Counted from the first letter of the stretch, positions 1 through 6,318 are shown. The stretch: 6,541 nt of DNA from Candidatus Gerdarchaeota archaeon (GCA_016839405.1 JAEOUJ010000329.1:1-6541); one strand, 5' to 3'. The notes: generated by a model from the sequence alone, not told the origin. Made by a program: numbers and translations.

Positions 1-171
1 GTTAATAATTAATTTTAACATTTTTTATATATGTAAATAAATACATAATTTACTAATTTAAATAATAATATCAATTGATTACTTGTTATTTTTTTAAAGG
101 GGTTACTTAATACAAAATAATTATCTACCCAAATTGAATATTTTTTTCAATAAATATGAGAAATTATTCAA

Positions 172-224
172 TTATGCTTTTTATATAGGATATATGATAA
201 TGGGTATTATCATATAAGCATAAA
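172..224. repeat. Nested inverted repeat (11-bp perfect hairpin inside an outer 8-bp arm)
   Basis: The inner arms 191-201 and 206-216 are perfectly complementary over 11 bp around the loop GGGT. The outer arms TTATGCTT (172-179) and AAGCATAA (216-223) are complementary over 8 bp, sharing base 216 and leaving an 11-base bulge on the left. Neither strand has a T-tract right after the stem, so it does not look like an ordinary intrinsic terminator. Lying about 100 bases before the RING start codon, it could be an operator for a dimeric regulator or a structured 3' end of an upstream transcript. The function is unknown. Confidence 0.55.
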
Positions 225-280
225 AAAATAGTTATTATTAGATTTTTAATTGAAATAACAAGCAATAAATAGCTGTCCAG

Positions 281-288
281 ATATAAAA
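281..288 (+). promoter_or_regulatory. Candidate TATA box of the RING gene
   Basis: ATATAAAA lies about 37 bases before the ATG at 322. An archaeal start site about 25 bases downstream would give a leader of roughly 10 bases. No convincing ribosome site precedes the ATG (only AGGTTAGGG further up), which fits a very short leader. The region is so AT-rich that chance TATA-like words are common. Confidence 0.35.
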
Positions 289-321
289 TTGGTGTTAAAA
301 GGTTAGGGTAAAACGATTATA

Positions 322-942
322 ATGGCTTCAGAAAAGATACCTGAAAATCAAAAGGTTCATTTGACTTTTGGATTACTTTGTGTAGCAACTATTATTATAA
401 GTTTGGTGCTAATTTTTGTTGGAATTTATGGATATGATTTTTTTTCTGCTTGGTATTTGGGTATTTTAATTCCACTAGGCGTAATTGTTACTATTCTTAT
501 TTTAGTTATAATTAGCACAGCAATTAAAGCAGTAAATGAAAGAAAAAAAGATGAAGACTATATACCAAAACCTTTCTTTACAGATTTAAGGCGTCTATTT
601 AGAAAAAAACAAAATGAAGAATTCTCAGATGCAAGCTATTCATCTATACCATTAACGAATAGAAATTATGGAAGATTTGGTCCTGGTTCTATTGATCAAA
701 CTAATTTAAATCAACAATTAAGCATTTCCATAGTTGATACATCTTCTCATATTTCAATTAATTCTTTCATTTTCGAGGGAAAGGCAGGGAAAGAAAAATG
801 TGGTATTTGTAAACTAACCTTAACATCAGGTGATATTATTATACAATGCCCTAATTGTAAAAAATTATATCACAAAGAACATTTAGAGAGTTGGTTCCAA
901 ACAAATAAACACTGTCCAATTTGTGATTATCCTTTTTTTTAA
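322..942 (+). CDS. Membrane-anchored RING-finger protein, possible ubiquitin E3 ligase
   Basis: A 206-residue protein. Two hydrophobic helices, about residues 14-37 and 45-68, are joined by a short loop and followed by the basic stretch KAVNERKK. The positive-inside rule then predicts a hairpin with both ends in the cytoplasm. Residues 75-150 are a polar, probably disordered linker. The C-terminus is a RING finger with zinc ligands C160, C163, C176, C179, H184, H187, C198 and C201 (spacing C-x2-C-x12-C-x2-C-x4-H-x2-H-x10-C-x2-C). The residues that contact E2 in known RING ligases have counterparts: I162 between the first two cysteines, W191 after the histidine pair, and P199 in the final CPIC. 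No arginine follows the last cysteine, so a linchpin is not evident. RING proteins recruit ubiquitin-charged E2 enzymes, and Asgard archaea are known to carry ubiquitin pathways. Ligase activity is inferred; a PHD-like or purely structural zinc domain is the alternative. The start is the only plausible ATG before the first helix. Confidence 0.8.
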   Translation: MASEKIPENQKVHLTFGLLCVATIIISLVLIFVGIYGYDFFSAWYLGILIPLGVIVTILILVIISTAIKAVNERKKDEDYIPKPFFTDLRRLFRKKQNEEFSDASYSSIPLTNRNYGRFGPGSIDQTNLNQQLSISIVDTSSHISINSFIFEGKAGKEKCGICKLTLTSGDIIIQCPNCKKLYHKEHLESWFQTNKHCPICDYPFF

Positions 943-945
943 TTA

Positions 946-992
946 TAGTGAAAATGGAAGTCTCAATTTTTTAAGACCTCCATTTTACACTA
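946..992 (+). terminator. Long imperfect hairpin after the RING gene
   Basis: Arms 946-963 and 974-992 pair almost throughout, with one A/C mismatch and one extra T in the right arm; the loop of about 10 bases contains T6 (967-972). It starts four bases after the RING stop codon. No T-tract follows the stem, but a T8 run forms the last codons and stop of the gene (933-940) and T6 sits in the loop. It is probably a transcription-termination or 3'-end element separating the RING gene from the next gene. Confidence 0.5.
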
Positions 993-1014
993 ATTTGCGT
1001 CAACCAAAAAAGAC

Positions 1015-1022
1015 TAAATATA
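1015..1022 (+). promoter_or_regulatory. Candidate TATA box of the TPR/longin gene
   Basis: TAAATATA is preceded by an A-rich stretch (AAAAAAGAC) that could act as a BRE. A start site about 25 bases downstream, near 1045, would leave a leader of about 38 bases, long enough to include the GGAGG site at 1070-1074. Its position behind the hairpin at 946-992 supports an independent transcription unit. Confidence 0.4.
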
Positions 1023-1069
1023 GTATTTGAACGTAGTGTTAGAAAAAAATTAGATTATTCGGATCTTTT

Positions 1070-1074
1070 GGAGG
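1070..1074 (+). promoter_or_regulatory. Ribosome binding site that decides a TTG start
   Basis: GGAGG lies 8 bases before the TTG at 1083. The upstream in-frame TTG at 1068 overlaps this site and has no site of its own. The same spacing from the GGAGG position is seen for the other site-led genes here (7 to 8 bases), so 1083 is the better start. Confidence 0.7.
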
Positions 1075-1082
1075 ATTATCAA

Positions 1083-3242
1083 TTGAGTTTTGAAGCAACA
1101 GATATTGTACCAATAGAATACCAATCTTTATTCAAAATAATATCCCCTATAGAAAAATCTGGAATCCTTAAAATTATTAAAGAAAATTATTTGGAATTAA
1201 AAGACAAATATGAAGCATTGTTCTTGGGGATTAAAGATTATTTAATTAGTTTTAAAACAGAAGATATTTCTTCATTAGTTTTCATAATGTTTGGTCAAAT
1301 TTCTATGGATTTAACTAAAAATCAAGACATTCCTGAAATGTTAGAAATATATCCAGATTCGCCTGAATTACAATTTTATAATATACAGCTTTTAGTTGAC
1401 AAAGGTATTTTTGATGGAATTGATGAGACAATCAAGAATGCTCGCTTAGAAGATGACCAAAGAAATATGATTTTTAATCGATTAGTTGCTGCAGATAAAT
1501 TAGCTAATGTGATAATGGATATGCAGAGTTTTTTACTTGAAATCATGTATTTTGGGATGAAAGAAGAATATGAAAAAATTCCTGAAGTTATTGAAAAAGC
1601 AGAAGAAACTTGGAAACGAGCGGTTAAATGGTCAGAATCAAAAGAAGTATTATTTGTTTTAGAATTAGCAGCTAAAATGATTATACAAAAGACACAAATT
1701 CTAATGAATGCACAAGACTTAGATACAGCAATCAAATTCTATGAAAATGAAGAAATTCAAGAGGTAATTAAACTATGCAGAAGCACAATAATGAAAGCTA
1801 ACATTCTTCATGTTGCAGCTATGCTCTATTATAGTGCAGGGCAACCCACAAAAGGCTTAAATCACATGGAAAAGGCAATTAAATTAATTGAACAAGTTCA
1901 TGGACGCAATTCTTGGAAAGCTACTTTTTATCACAATCTTGGTTATATGTATGTTTTAGTTGATACAGACAAGTGCATTGAGGTATATGAAAAATGTATA
2001 GAAATTTTAGAAGGAACAGAAGATTTGCAATCTGTTGCTTCAGCTTTAAGTAATTTAATAGGATTACATACACAAGCAAATAGAAAAGGAGAAGCTCGTA
2101 AATATCTTAAACAATTAGTAGAAATATTAGATTCTAGCGATGAATTAGTTACTCCTTTCAGAGCATATGCTGTTGCATCTAATGCTATGACTTTAGATGA
2201 TTATGAATTAGCTAAGAAATATCTAGAGAAATTAGATGAAAAAGTTACTCAAGCACCTACATTAATGAATAAAGCTATTTCTGCTAGTGCTAAATTTGGT
2301 TATTACCTAGATGTTGAGATTAACTCAGAAATGGCTTACAAATATGGGGAAGAATCACTATATTACTTTAATAAACAAAAAGATTATCTAAATGCATTAG
2401 CTTCAGTTTATAATCTTGTTAATACAGATTTCCAATTTTACAAGATCACTGAAAAAGATAGATATCTTAATTCAGCAAAGAAGAGATTAAATGAATTATT
2501 AACTTTAGTTGGAGCATTGGATTTACCAGAATGGGTGGCAAATAAAAATGTAGCTCTAGCAGGTTTTGAGATACTTTCACAGAATTTTGCATTAGCTGAG
2601 AAATTTACTGATGAAATTCCTGATAGTAAAGAGCCAAAAATTGCTAAAAATAAGAAAATGATTAAACAATTACTAGAATTTTCAAAATTAGCCTATGATA
2701 AATCAGCTACGGATACAAAACCGGAATTCTCTGAACCATTATTAAATGAAATAGCTACTAATAAAGATGCAACTAAAGTTATGGTGATGCATGTAACTGA
2801 AACGATCTTAGAAGAACTCGTTCAAATTCCACAGCAAGTTGATCCTATAAAAGCAGATATCAAATTAATTCTACTAATTAATTCAGCGGGATTAACGATT
2901 TATACTAAAATCTTTGATGTTCAAAAGATGAACCAACAATTAATCTCTAATTTCATTTCAGCTATAGATTCTTTTGGCAAGCAATTATTTGGTACTAAAG
3001 AACCCTATTTCTCAATAGCTAGAGGAAATAACATTATCTTATATCGCAATGTAACTGAGGATTTGAATCTAGCATTAATTGTTACTCAAGAGAATTTTGA
3101 TGCTATAATGAAATTAAACACATTATCTAAAGAAATGGAAGAATACCTAGTTGAAAAGAATATTCCATTAAATAAAACACTCGATGAATCATCTGAATTC
3201 TATAAATGGTTAGAAGAACGCATTAGTGGATTAATTAATTAA
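1083..3242 (+). CDS. TPR protein with C-terminal longin-like domain
   Basis: A 719-residue soluble, mostly helical protein read from TTG at 1083; TTG at 1068 would add five residues but lacks a ribosome site. Numbering from 1083, residues 1-235 are helical and not recognised. About five TPR-like helix pairs follow near 242-271, 279-309, 318-347, 360-388 and 399-429. The first is the clearest, with the pattern AAMLYYSAGQPTKGLNHMEKA. More helices run to about 560. Residues 592-671 have the strand-strand-helix-strand-strand-strand order of a longin or roadblock fold: DIKLILLINSAGLTIYTKIF, then a helix with ISAIDSFGKQLFG, then SIARGNNIILYRN and LNLALIVTQ. The phrase 'NSAGLTIYTK' followed by 'SAIDSF' resembles the first longin domain of MON1/FUZ/HPS1 proteins, which act in Rab activation. 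Two helices close the protein. It has no signal peptide or membrane helix. Likely role: a scaffold or regulator of a small GTPase, with TPRs binding a protein partner. The TPR call is fairly sure, the longin call moderate, and the GTPase link is inference. Confidence 0.75.
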   Translation: MSFEATDIVPIEYQSLFKIISPIEKSGILKIIKENYLELKDKYEALFLGIKDYLISFKTEDISSLVFIMFGQISMDLTKNQDIPEMLEIYPDSPELQFYNIQLLVDKGIFDGIDETIKNARLEDDQRNMIFNRLVAADKLANVIMDMQSFLLEIMYFGMKEEYEKIPEVIEKAEETWKRAVKWSESKEVLFVLELAAKMIIQKTQILMNAQDLDTAIKFYENEEIQEVIKLCRSTIMKANILHVAAMLYYSAGQPTKGLNHMEKAIKLIEQVHGRNSWKATFYHNLGYMYVLVDTDKCIEVYEKCIEILEGTEDLQSVASALSNLIGLHTQANRKGEARKYLKQLVEILDSSDELVTPFRAYAVASNAMTLDDYELAKKYLEKLDEKVTQAPTLMNKAISASAKFGYYLDVEINSEMAYKYGEESLYYFNKQKDYLNALASVYNLVNTDFQFYKITEKDRYLNSAKKRLNELLTLVGALDLPEWVANKNVALAGFEILSQNFALAEKFTDEIPDSKEPKIAKNKKMIKQLLEFSKLAYDKSATDTKPEFSEPLLNEIATNKDATKVMVMHVTETILEELVQIPQQVDPIKADIKLILLINSAGLTIYTKIFDVQKMNQQLISNFISAIDSFGKQLFGTKEPYFSIARGNNIILYRNVTEDLNLALIVTQENFDAIMKLNTLSKEMEEYLVEKNIPLNKTLDESSEFYKWLEERISGLIN

Positions 3243-3256
3243 TTCACTATTTTTTT
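3224..3256 (+). terminator. Hairpin plus T7 overlapping the stop codon of the TPR/longin gene
   Basis: Arms 3224-3234 and 3239-3249 form an 11-bp stem (one G-T wobble, at 3229/3244) around the loop TTAA. T7 follows directly at 3250-3256. The last six codons and the TAA at 3240-3242 lie in the hairpin. This has the form of an intrinsic terminator; in archaea the T-tract is the part known to matter. Confidence 0.7.
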
Positions 3257-3302
3257 ATTTATATAATAGTTCATTTAGTATTATATTTTTAAGACTACTA
3301 TC

Positions 3303-3327
3303 TTTTCCGTCGAAAAATCGACGAAAA
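3303..3327. repeat. Small GC-containing hairpin in the convergent spacer
   Basis: CGTCGA (3308-3313) and TCGACG (3318-3323) pair perfectly around AAAA. T4 (3303-3306) and A4 (3324-3327) extend the stem past a bulged C at 3307. It is the only GC-containing element in the 236-base spacer between the convergent TPR/longin and roadblock genes, where nothing codes. Because it is symmetric it could mark a 3' end on both strands, but no long T-tract follows it on either. Confidence 0.45.
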
Positions 3328-3351
3328 TTAAATATGTATAGATAGATATTT

Positions 3352-3358
3352 AAAAAAA
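3352..3358 (-). terminator. Candidate T-tract terminator of the roadblock gene
   Basis: A run of seven A on the plus strand reads as T7 on the minus strand, about 120 bases after the roadblock stop codon. No nearer T-tract of this length occurs downstream of that gene. In sequence this AT-rich the assignment is weak. Confidence 0.3.
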
Positions 3359-3478
3359 TTATAAATTAATTAAACAATTATTTATATAGATAAAACATGA
3401 AATAAATTATAATAATTTATATTTAATTATCTAAAATGAAATGTGAATATTTGCTAATGTTATATCGCATCAATTAAT

Positions 3479-3964
3479 TTAGTCTTTACAGATTTTGCCT
3501 ATCCATTTTGAAGCAATTAACATTAATTCAACTATATTATCCTCTTGTTTACCTAATAATTTCAAAATTGTTTTTGGTAAACTTTGAAGAATTGTTCTTT
3601 TCTGAATAGCTAACAAATTGTATTGTTCATTACAAAAGATTAAATGAATTGGTTTAACAAAAACGAGGTTATTATTTGTTATAAAGAAGCTCAATTTAAC
3701 AGGTCCTACATTTAAATAGCTATTGATTTTTTCTCCTGCATTATCAATAAGAGCAACTAATGCGGATAAATTTTCCTTACTATCTCTAGGATGCACTGCT
3801 TCGGCCATAATTAAACCATTATTATCTGTTAGAATGCAAGAAACTAAATTTCCATTTCTTCTAAGTTCATTAACAACAATACTTAAAGCTTGACTTCGAG
3901 TTATGTTTGAGGTAAGATTAAGGCTTCTATTTAATAATTTGTTGAAATTTTTTGCACTAGTCAT
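3479..3964 (-). CDS. Roadblock/LC7-domain protein
   Basis: A 161-residue soluble protein. Residues about 25-122 match the roadblock/LC7 fold: a first helix (SQALSIVVNELRRNG), a beta hairpin (VSCILTDNNGLIMAEAV), a long central helix with ENLSALVALIDNAGEKINSY, and three closing strands (KLSFFITNN, LVFVKPI, YNLLAIQ). A 24-residue N-terminal extension and a C-terminal helical region (about 130-158) make it longer than single-domain roadblock proteins of roughly 100-120 residues. Roadblock proteins dimerise and serve as partners or GAPs of small GTPases, as MglB does for MglA and LAMTOR subunits do for Rag. Several roadblock paralogues are usual in Asgard genomes. The ATG at 3964 is preceded by a weak site, GGGAAG (3971-3976), six bases away. 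It lies about 2.5 kb from the Rag-like GTPase gene, a possible but unproven partner. Confidence 0.82.
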   Translation of the reverse strand: MTSAKNFNKLLNRSLNLTSNITRSQALSIVVNELRRNGNLVSCILTDNNGLIMAEAVHPRDSKENLSALVALIDNAGEKINSYLNVGPVKLSFFITNNNLVFVKPIHLIFCNEQYNLLAIQKRTILQSLPKTILKLLGKQEDNIVELMLIASKWIGKICKD

Positions 3965-3999
3965 TTTATTCTTCCCTTATGTTCCAACACAAAAAAGTT

Positions 4000-4018
4000 A
4001 TGATTATCATTATATGAA
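4000..4018. promoter_or_regulatory. Candidate shared core of the divergent promoter region
   Basis: Between the roadblock start (3964) and the hydrolase start (4100), TTATATGAA at 4010-4018 reads TTCATATAA on the minus strand, so it could serve as a TATA box both ways. On the minus strand a start site about 25 bases away would leave a leader of about 22-24 bases that includes GGGAAG; on the plus strand the leader would be about 58 bases. The abutting dyad ATGAT-T-ATCAT (4000-4010) would fall between the TATA box and the start site of the roadblock gene, a typical archaeal repressor position. All of this is pattern reading in AT-rich sequence. Confidence 0.3.
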
Positions 4019-4087
4019 TTTTATTCAATAAGCATAAAGAAAACAAAAAAGGGAAATTATCTTAAAAGAGAAGGTATTAACATTTGT

Positions 4088-4095
4088 AAGGTGAT
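4088..4095 (+). promoter_or_regulatory. Ribosome binding site that decides a TTG start
   Basis: AAGGTGAT matches the complement of the archaeal 16S rRNA 3' end (ATCACCTCC) over GGTGAT, and leaves four bases before the TTG at 4100. The GTG at 4091 is part of this site and has no ribosome site of its own, so it is unlikely to be the start. Confidence 0.65.
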
Positions 4096-4099
4096 AATT

Positions 4100-5497
4100 T
4101 TGACCTCTAATGATATTGTAGATAAATTAGAAGGTTTAATTGATAAATTAATGCAAGGTTCTAAAACACCAGGATTAAGTATTTCAATAATAAAGGACAA
4201 TAAACCATTTTATTCAAAGGGTTTTGGCGCTCGAGATGTGAAGAAAAACCTACCTGCAACAGAAAATACATTGTATGGTATTGGATCTTGTGGCAAATCA
4301 TTTACTTCTTTAGCTATAATGCAACTTGCAGAAAAAGGTTTACTTAACATAGATGATCCTGTTAGTAAATACTTACCATTGAAAATTGGAATTGAAGACA
4401 ATCCAATAACAATAAAACATTTGATGTCTCATACTTCGGGATTACCTGATCTTGGAATGGCTAAGGTCCTAATTTCGAGGAAGGTATTTGAAGAAAATGA
4501 AACATTTATTCCCATGAGTGATTTTGAAGATATGATGAGGTTTGTTAATCAAGCACAAGATGAAATTCTAGATATTCCAGGTAAACGATTTTATTATTGC
4601 AATACAGGTTATACTCTTCTTGGATTGATTATTGAAAAAGTAAGCGGATATTCATTTGAGGAATATATAGAACAAAATATACTCAAACCATTAGAGATGA
4701 ACAGAACAACCTATAAAGAAGAGAAATTTATGCAAGATGAAGATCATATGGAAGCTTATCAAATCGAAAAGGATAAGCTAAAGATAAAAATACATCCCTT
4801 TGACAAATTCATCTATTCAGCAGGTGGTACTTTAACTTCTGTAAAAGAATTAGAGAATTATGTATTAATGTATCTTAATGATGGAATATTTAAAAATAAA
4901 AAGCTTATATCAAAAGAATCAATTGAGCAAATATTTAAACCACGAATAAAAACTGTTTTTAGCTCTTTTGGTGGATATCATTATTGTTTTGGATGGGGCA
5001 ATAGTCCTGATTTCTTTGGCGAGACTTTAATTTCTCATAGTGGCTCTACTGCACTTTCCAGTGCATATGTTTCAATGATACCTAATAAGAAAATAGCTGT
5101 TATTGTAGCTGGAAATGTGGGAAATGTTCCAGGATTGATAATTGCACAATTCGTTTTTGCTAGTTTACTAGGCAAAAATCCCATGACTGATCTTCCTGTT
5201 TTAAGTTTAGATTCAAAACTTGAACAATTAATTGGAGAATATACTACTTATAAAGGATTGAATAAAATAGAAATTTTAAAGAAAGGGGGATTATTGTACA
5301 TCAAAACTATGGATGGTGGTACTGAAACACCACTTGTTCCTGAATCAACAAAAATAGATGATTTTAAATTCTATATACCTCAAGGATATTATAATCTGCC
5401 ATGTGAATTCATAATTAATGAAAAGAAAAATCGAATAGATTTTATCATTGAACGTAATTCATATCATAAAATTGGGTTACTAAAAATAAAGAAATGA
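4100..5497 (+). CDS. Serine hydrolase, beta-lactamase/class C (CubicO-like) family
   Basis: A 465-residue protein read from TTG at 4100; GTG at 4091 would add three residues. All three signatures of penicillin-binding-protein-like serine hydrolases are present, numbered from 4100. S63-C-G-K66 is the S-x-x-K motif with the nucleophile and general base. Y166-C-N168 is the Y-x-N motif. H313-S-G315 replaces the K-T-G of true beta-lactamases, as is usual for esterases and peptidases of this family. The supporting block HLMSHTSGLPD (about 107-117) is typical. A beta-rich tail (about 370-465) resembles the accessory domain of many family members. There is no signal peptide or membrane helix, so it should be cytoplasmic. 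Members cleave esters, amides or D-amino-acid peptides; the substrate cannot be told from the sequence, and antibiotic resistance should not be assumed. The gene faces away from roadblock and converges on surE, so no operon partner indicates its pathway. Confidence 0.88.
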   Translation: MTSNDIVDKLEGLIDKLMQGSKTPGLSISIIKDNKPFYSKGFGARDVKKNLPATENTLYGIGSCGKSFTSLAIMQLAEKGLLNIDDPVSKYLPLKIGIEDNPITIKHLMSHTSGLPDLGMAKVLISRKVFEENETFIPMSDFEDMMRFVNQAQDEILDIPGKRFYYCNTGYTLLGLIIEKVSGYSFEEYIEQNILKPLEMNRTTYKEEKFMQDEDHMEAYQIEKDKLKIKIHPFDKFIYSAGGTLTSVKELENYVLMYLNDGIFKNKKLISKESIEQIFKPRIKTVFSSFGGYHYCFGWGNSPDFFGETLISHSGSTALSSAYVSMIPNKKIAVIVAGNVGNVPGLIIAQFVFASLLGKNPMTDLPVLSLDSKLEQLIGEYTTYKGLNKIEILKKGGLLYIKTMDGGTETPLVPESTKIDDFKFYIPQGYYNLPCEFIINEKKNRIDFIIERNSYHKIGLLKIKK

Positions 5498-5516
5498 ACA
5501 ATTAGTTCATTTTTTT
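5492..5516. terminator. Bidirectional hairpin/T-tract between hydrolase and surE
   Basis: Arms 5492-5499 and 5505-5512 pair over 8 bp around AATTA, and the T-run 5510-5516 completes a plus-strand terminator. The hydrolase stop codon (5495-5497) is in the left arm, and the T-run enters the surE stop codon (5515-5517). On the minus strand the same hairpin is followed by a T-rich stretch (TTTCTTTATTTTT), so it may end both convergent transcripts. Confidence 0.6.
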
Positions 5517-6318
5517 ACTTTTTTATTATCTCTTTTAAGAAAGCGTTTAAATCAGATACTTTTGAAATATTCAAATCATTAGTAATTGGTGATAGACTTA
5601 TGCTTCCTCTACTAATAACTTCTACATCTGATCCTTTAGGAGCAGCAAAAATTGGTTCGCCCCAGAAGAAATAATAATTATTTTTTCGTGGATCTTTTCT
5701 TAATTCAGGTCTAAAATCTAGAAATTTTTTGGCAACAGTTGAAATTTCAATAGGAGTTTCATCAGTAATATCATAGGGAAAATTAACATTAAGAAATGCT
5801 AATCCTTGTGGAAATTGTTTACCGATTAATTTACGTATTATTTTTGCTGCTACTTTAGCTACATTAGTAAATGTCTCTTTATTTGGTGAAACAAAATAAT
5901 GAGCTTGTTTAACATTCATTGATATAGCTATTGCAGGCACATTATAAAAGGATGCTTCCAATGCAGCTGCACAAGTTCCAGATGTTAAAATGATATGGGA
6001 AGATATATTCAAACCTTGATTAATACCTGAAACTACTAAATCAAAAGGCCCTTCTTCTAAGGCATGCAAACCAAAGATGATACAATCAGCTGATGTACCA
6101 TCTATAATATAGCTTGTTTTATTATCAAAAATCTCTATTTCTTCAACTCGAAGAATTTGATTAATTGTTATTGCTTTACCCTCACCACTTCGTTGTACAT
6201 GAGGAGTTATTATTGTAACATTGGCAAATTTAGATAATTCTTGATAGAGTGAAATTAAACCATTACTTCTAAGGCCATCATCATTTGTTAGCAATATATT
6301 AGATTCTTTTAATGACAT
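5515..6318 (-). CDS. surE: 5'-nucleotidase SurE
   Basis: A 267-residue protein, close to the usual SurE length of about 250-270. SurE is a metal-dependent phosphatase that removes phosphate from nucleoside 5'- and 3'-monophosphates, in the cytoplasm. The signature blocks are in order: ILLTNDDGLRSNGL with metal ligands D13 and D14; RSGEGKAIT with S44; DGTSADCIIFGL (73-84); SGINQGLN with N100, the fourth metal ligand; and LTSGTCAAALEA (111-122). By homology with Thermotoga SurE these correspond to its metal-binding Asp-Asp, Ser and Asn. The C-terminal part (about 215-267) matches the dimer-forming arm region only loosely. The start is the ATG at 6318; an upstream ATG at 6328 is out of frame. 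No ribosome site lies at a useful distance, and a TATA-like box about 27 bases upstream suggests a leaderless mRNA. SurE is a widespread housekeeping enzyme, and nothing here is broken. Confidence 0.95.
   Translation of the reverse strand: MSLKESNILLTNDDGLRSNGLISLYQELSKFANVTIITPHVQRSGEGKAITINQILRVEEIEIFDNKTSYIIDGTSADCIIFGLHALEEGPFDLVVSGINQGLNISSHIILTSGTCAAALEASFYNVPAIAISMNVKQAHYFVSPNKETFTNVAKVAAKIIRKLIGKQFPQGLAFLNVNFPYDITDETPIEISTVAKKFLDFRPELRKDPRKNNYYFFWGEPIFAAPKGSDVEVISRGSISLSPITNDLNISKVSDLNAFLKEIIKK

Larger units (their letters stand above)
1..321. other. AT-rich non-coding region upstream of the RING gene
   Basis: No reading frame of meaningful length is open on either strand; the longest ATG-led stretch I see on the plus strand is about ten codons (near 157-189). 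The region holds three oligo-T runs on the plus strand (T6 at 21-26, T7 at 89-95, T7 at 141-147), which could end transcription of a plus-strand gene lying left of the window, since archaeal termination mainly uses T-tracts. It also holds the palindrome at 172-224 and a candidate TATA box at 281-288, listed separately. No tRNA-like or rRNA-like sequence was seen. Confidence 0.6.

Noticed and set aside
78..266. Possible MITE: 14-base inverted repeats (78-91 and 253-266, one mismatch) flanking the central palindrome
   Set aside because: No target-site duplication is visible outside the arms, there is no second copy in the window, and such arms can arise by chance in sequence this AT-rich.
1068..1082. 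TTG at 1068 as start of the TPR/longin gene
   Set aside because: It overlaps the GGAGG site that is ideally placed for TTG 1083.
1376..1735. 119-codon open frame on the minus strand
   Set aside because: It lies entirely inside the TPR/longin gene, has a cysteine- and isoleucine-rich composition typical of antisense reading of AT-rich helical genes, and shows no domain or ribosome site.
3243..3478. Gene or RNA in the convergent spacer
   Set aside because: All frames are closed quickly, and only AT-rich sequence, a small hairpin and T/A runs are seen.
4091..4099. GTG at 4091 as start of the hydrolase gene
   Set aside because: The GTG is part of the AAGGTGAT ribosome site for TTG 4100 and has no site of its own.
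4210..4401. 63-codon open frame on the minus strand
   Set aside because: It is antisense to the catalytic SxxK region of the hydrolase, which is clearly the coding strand.
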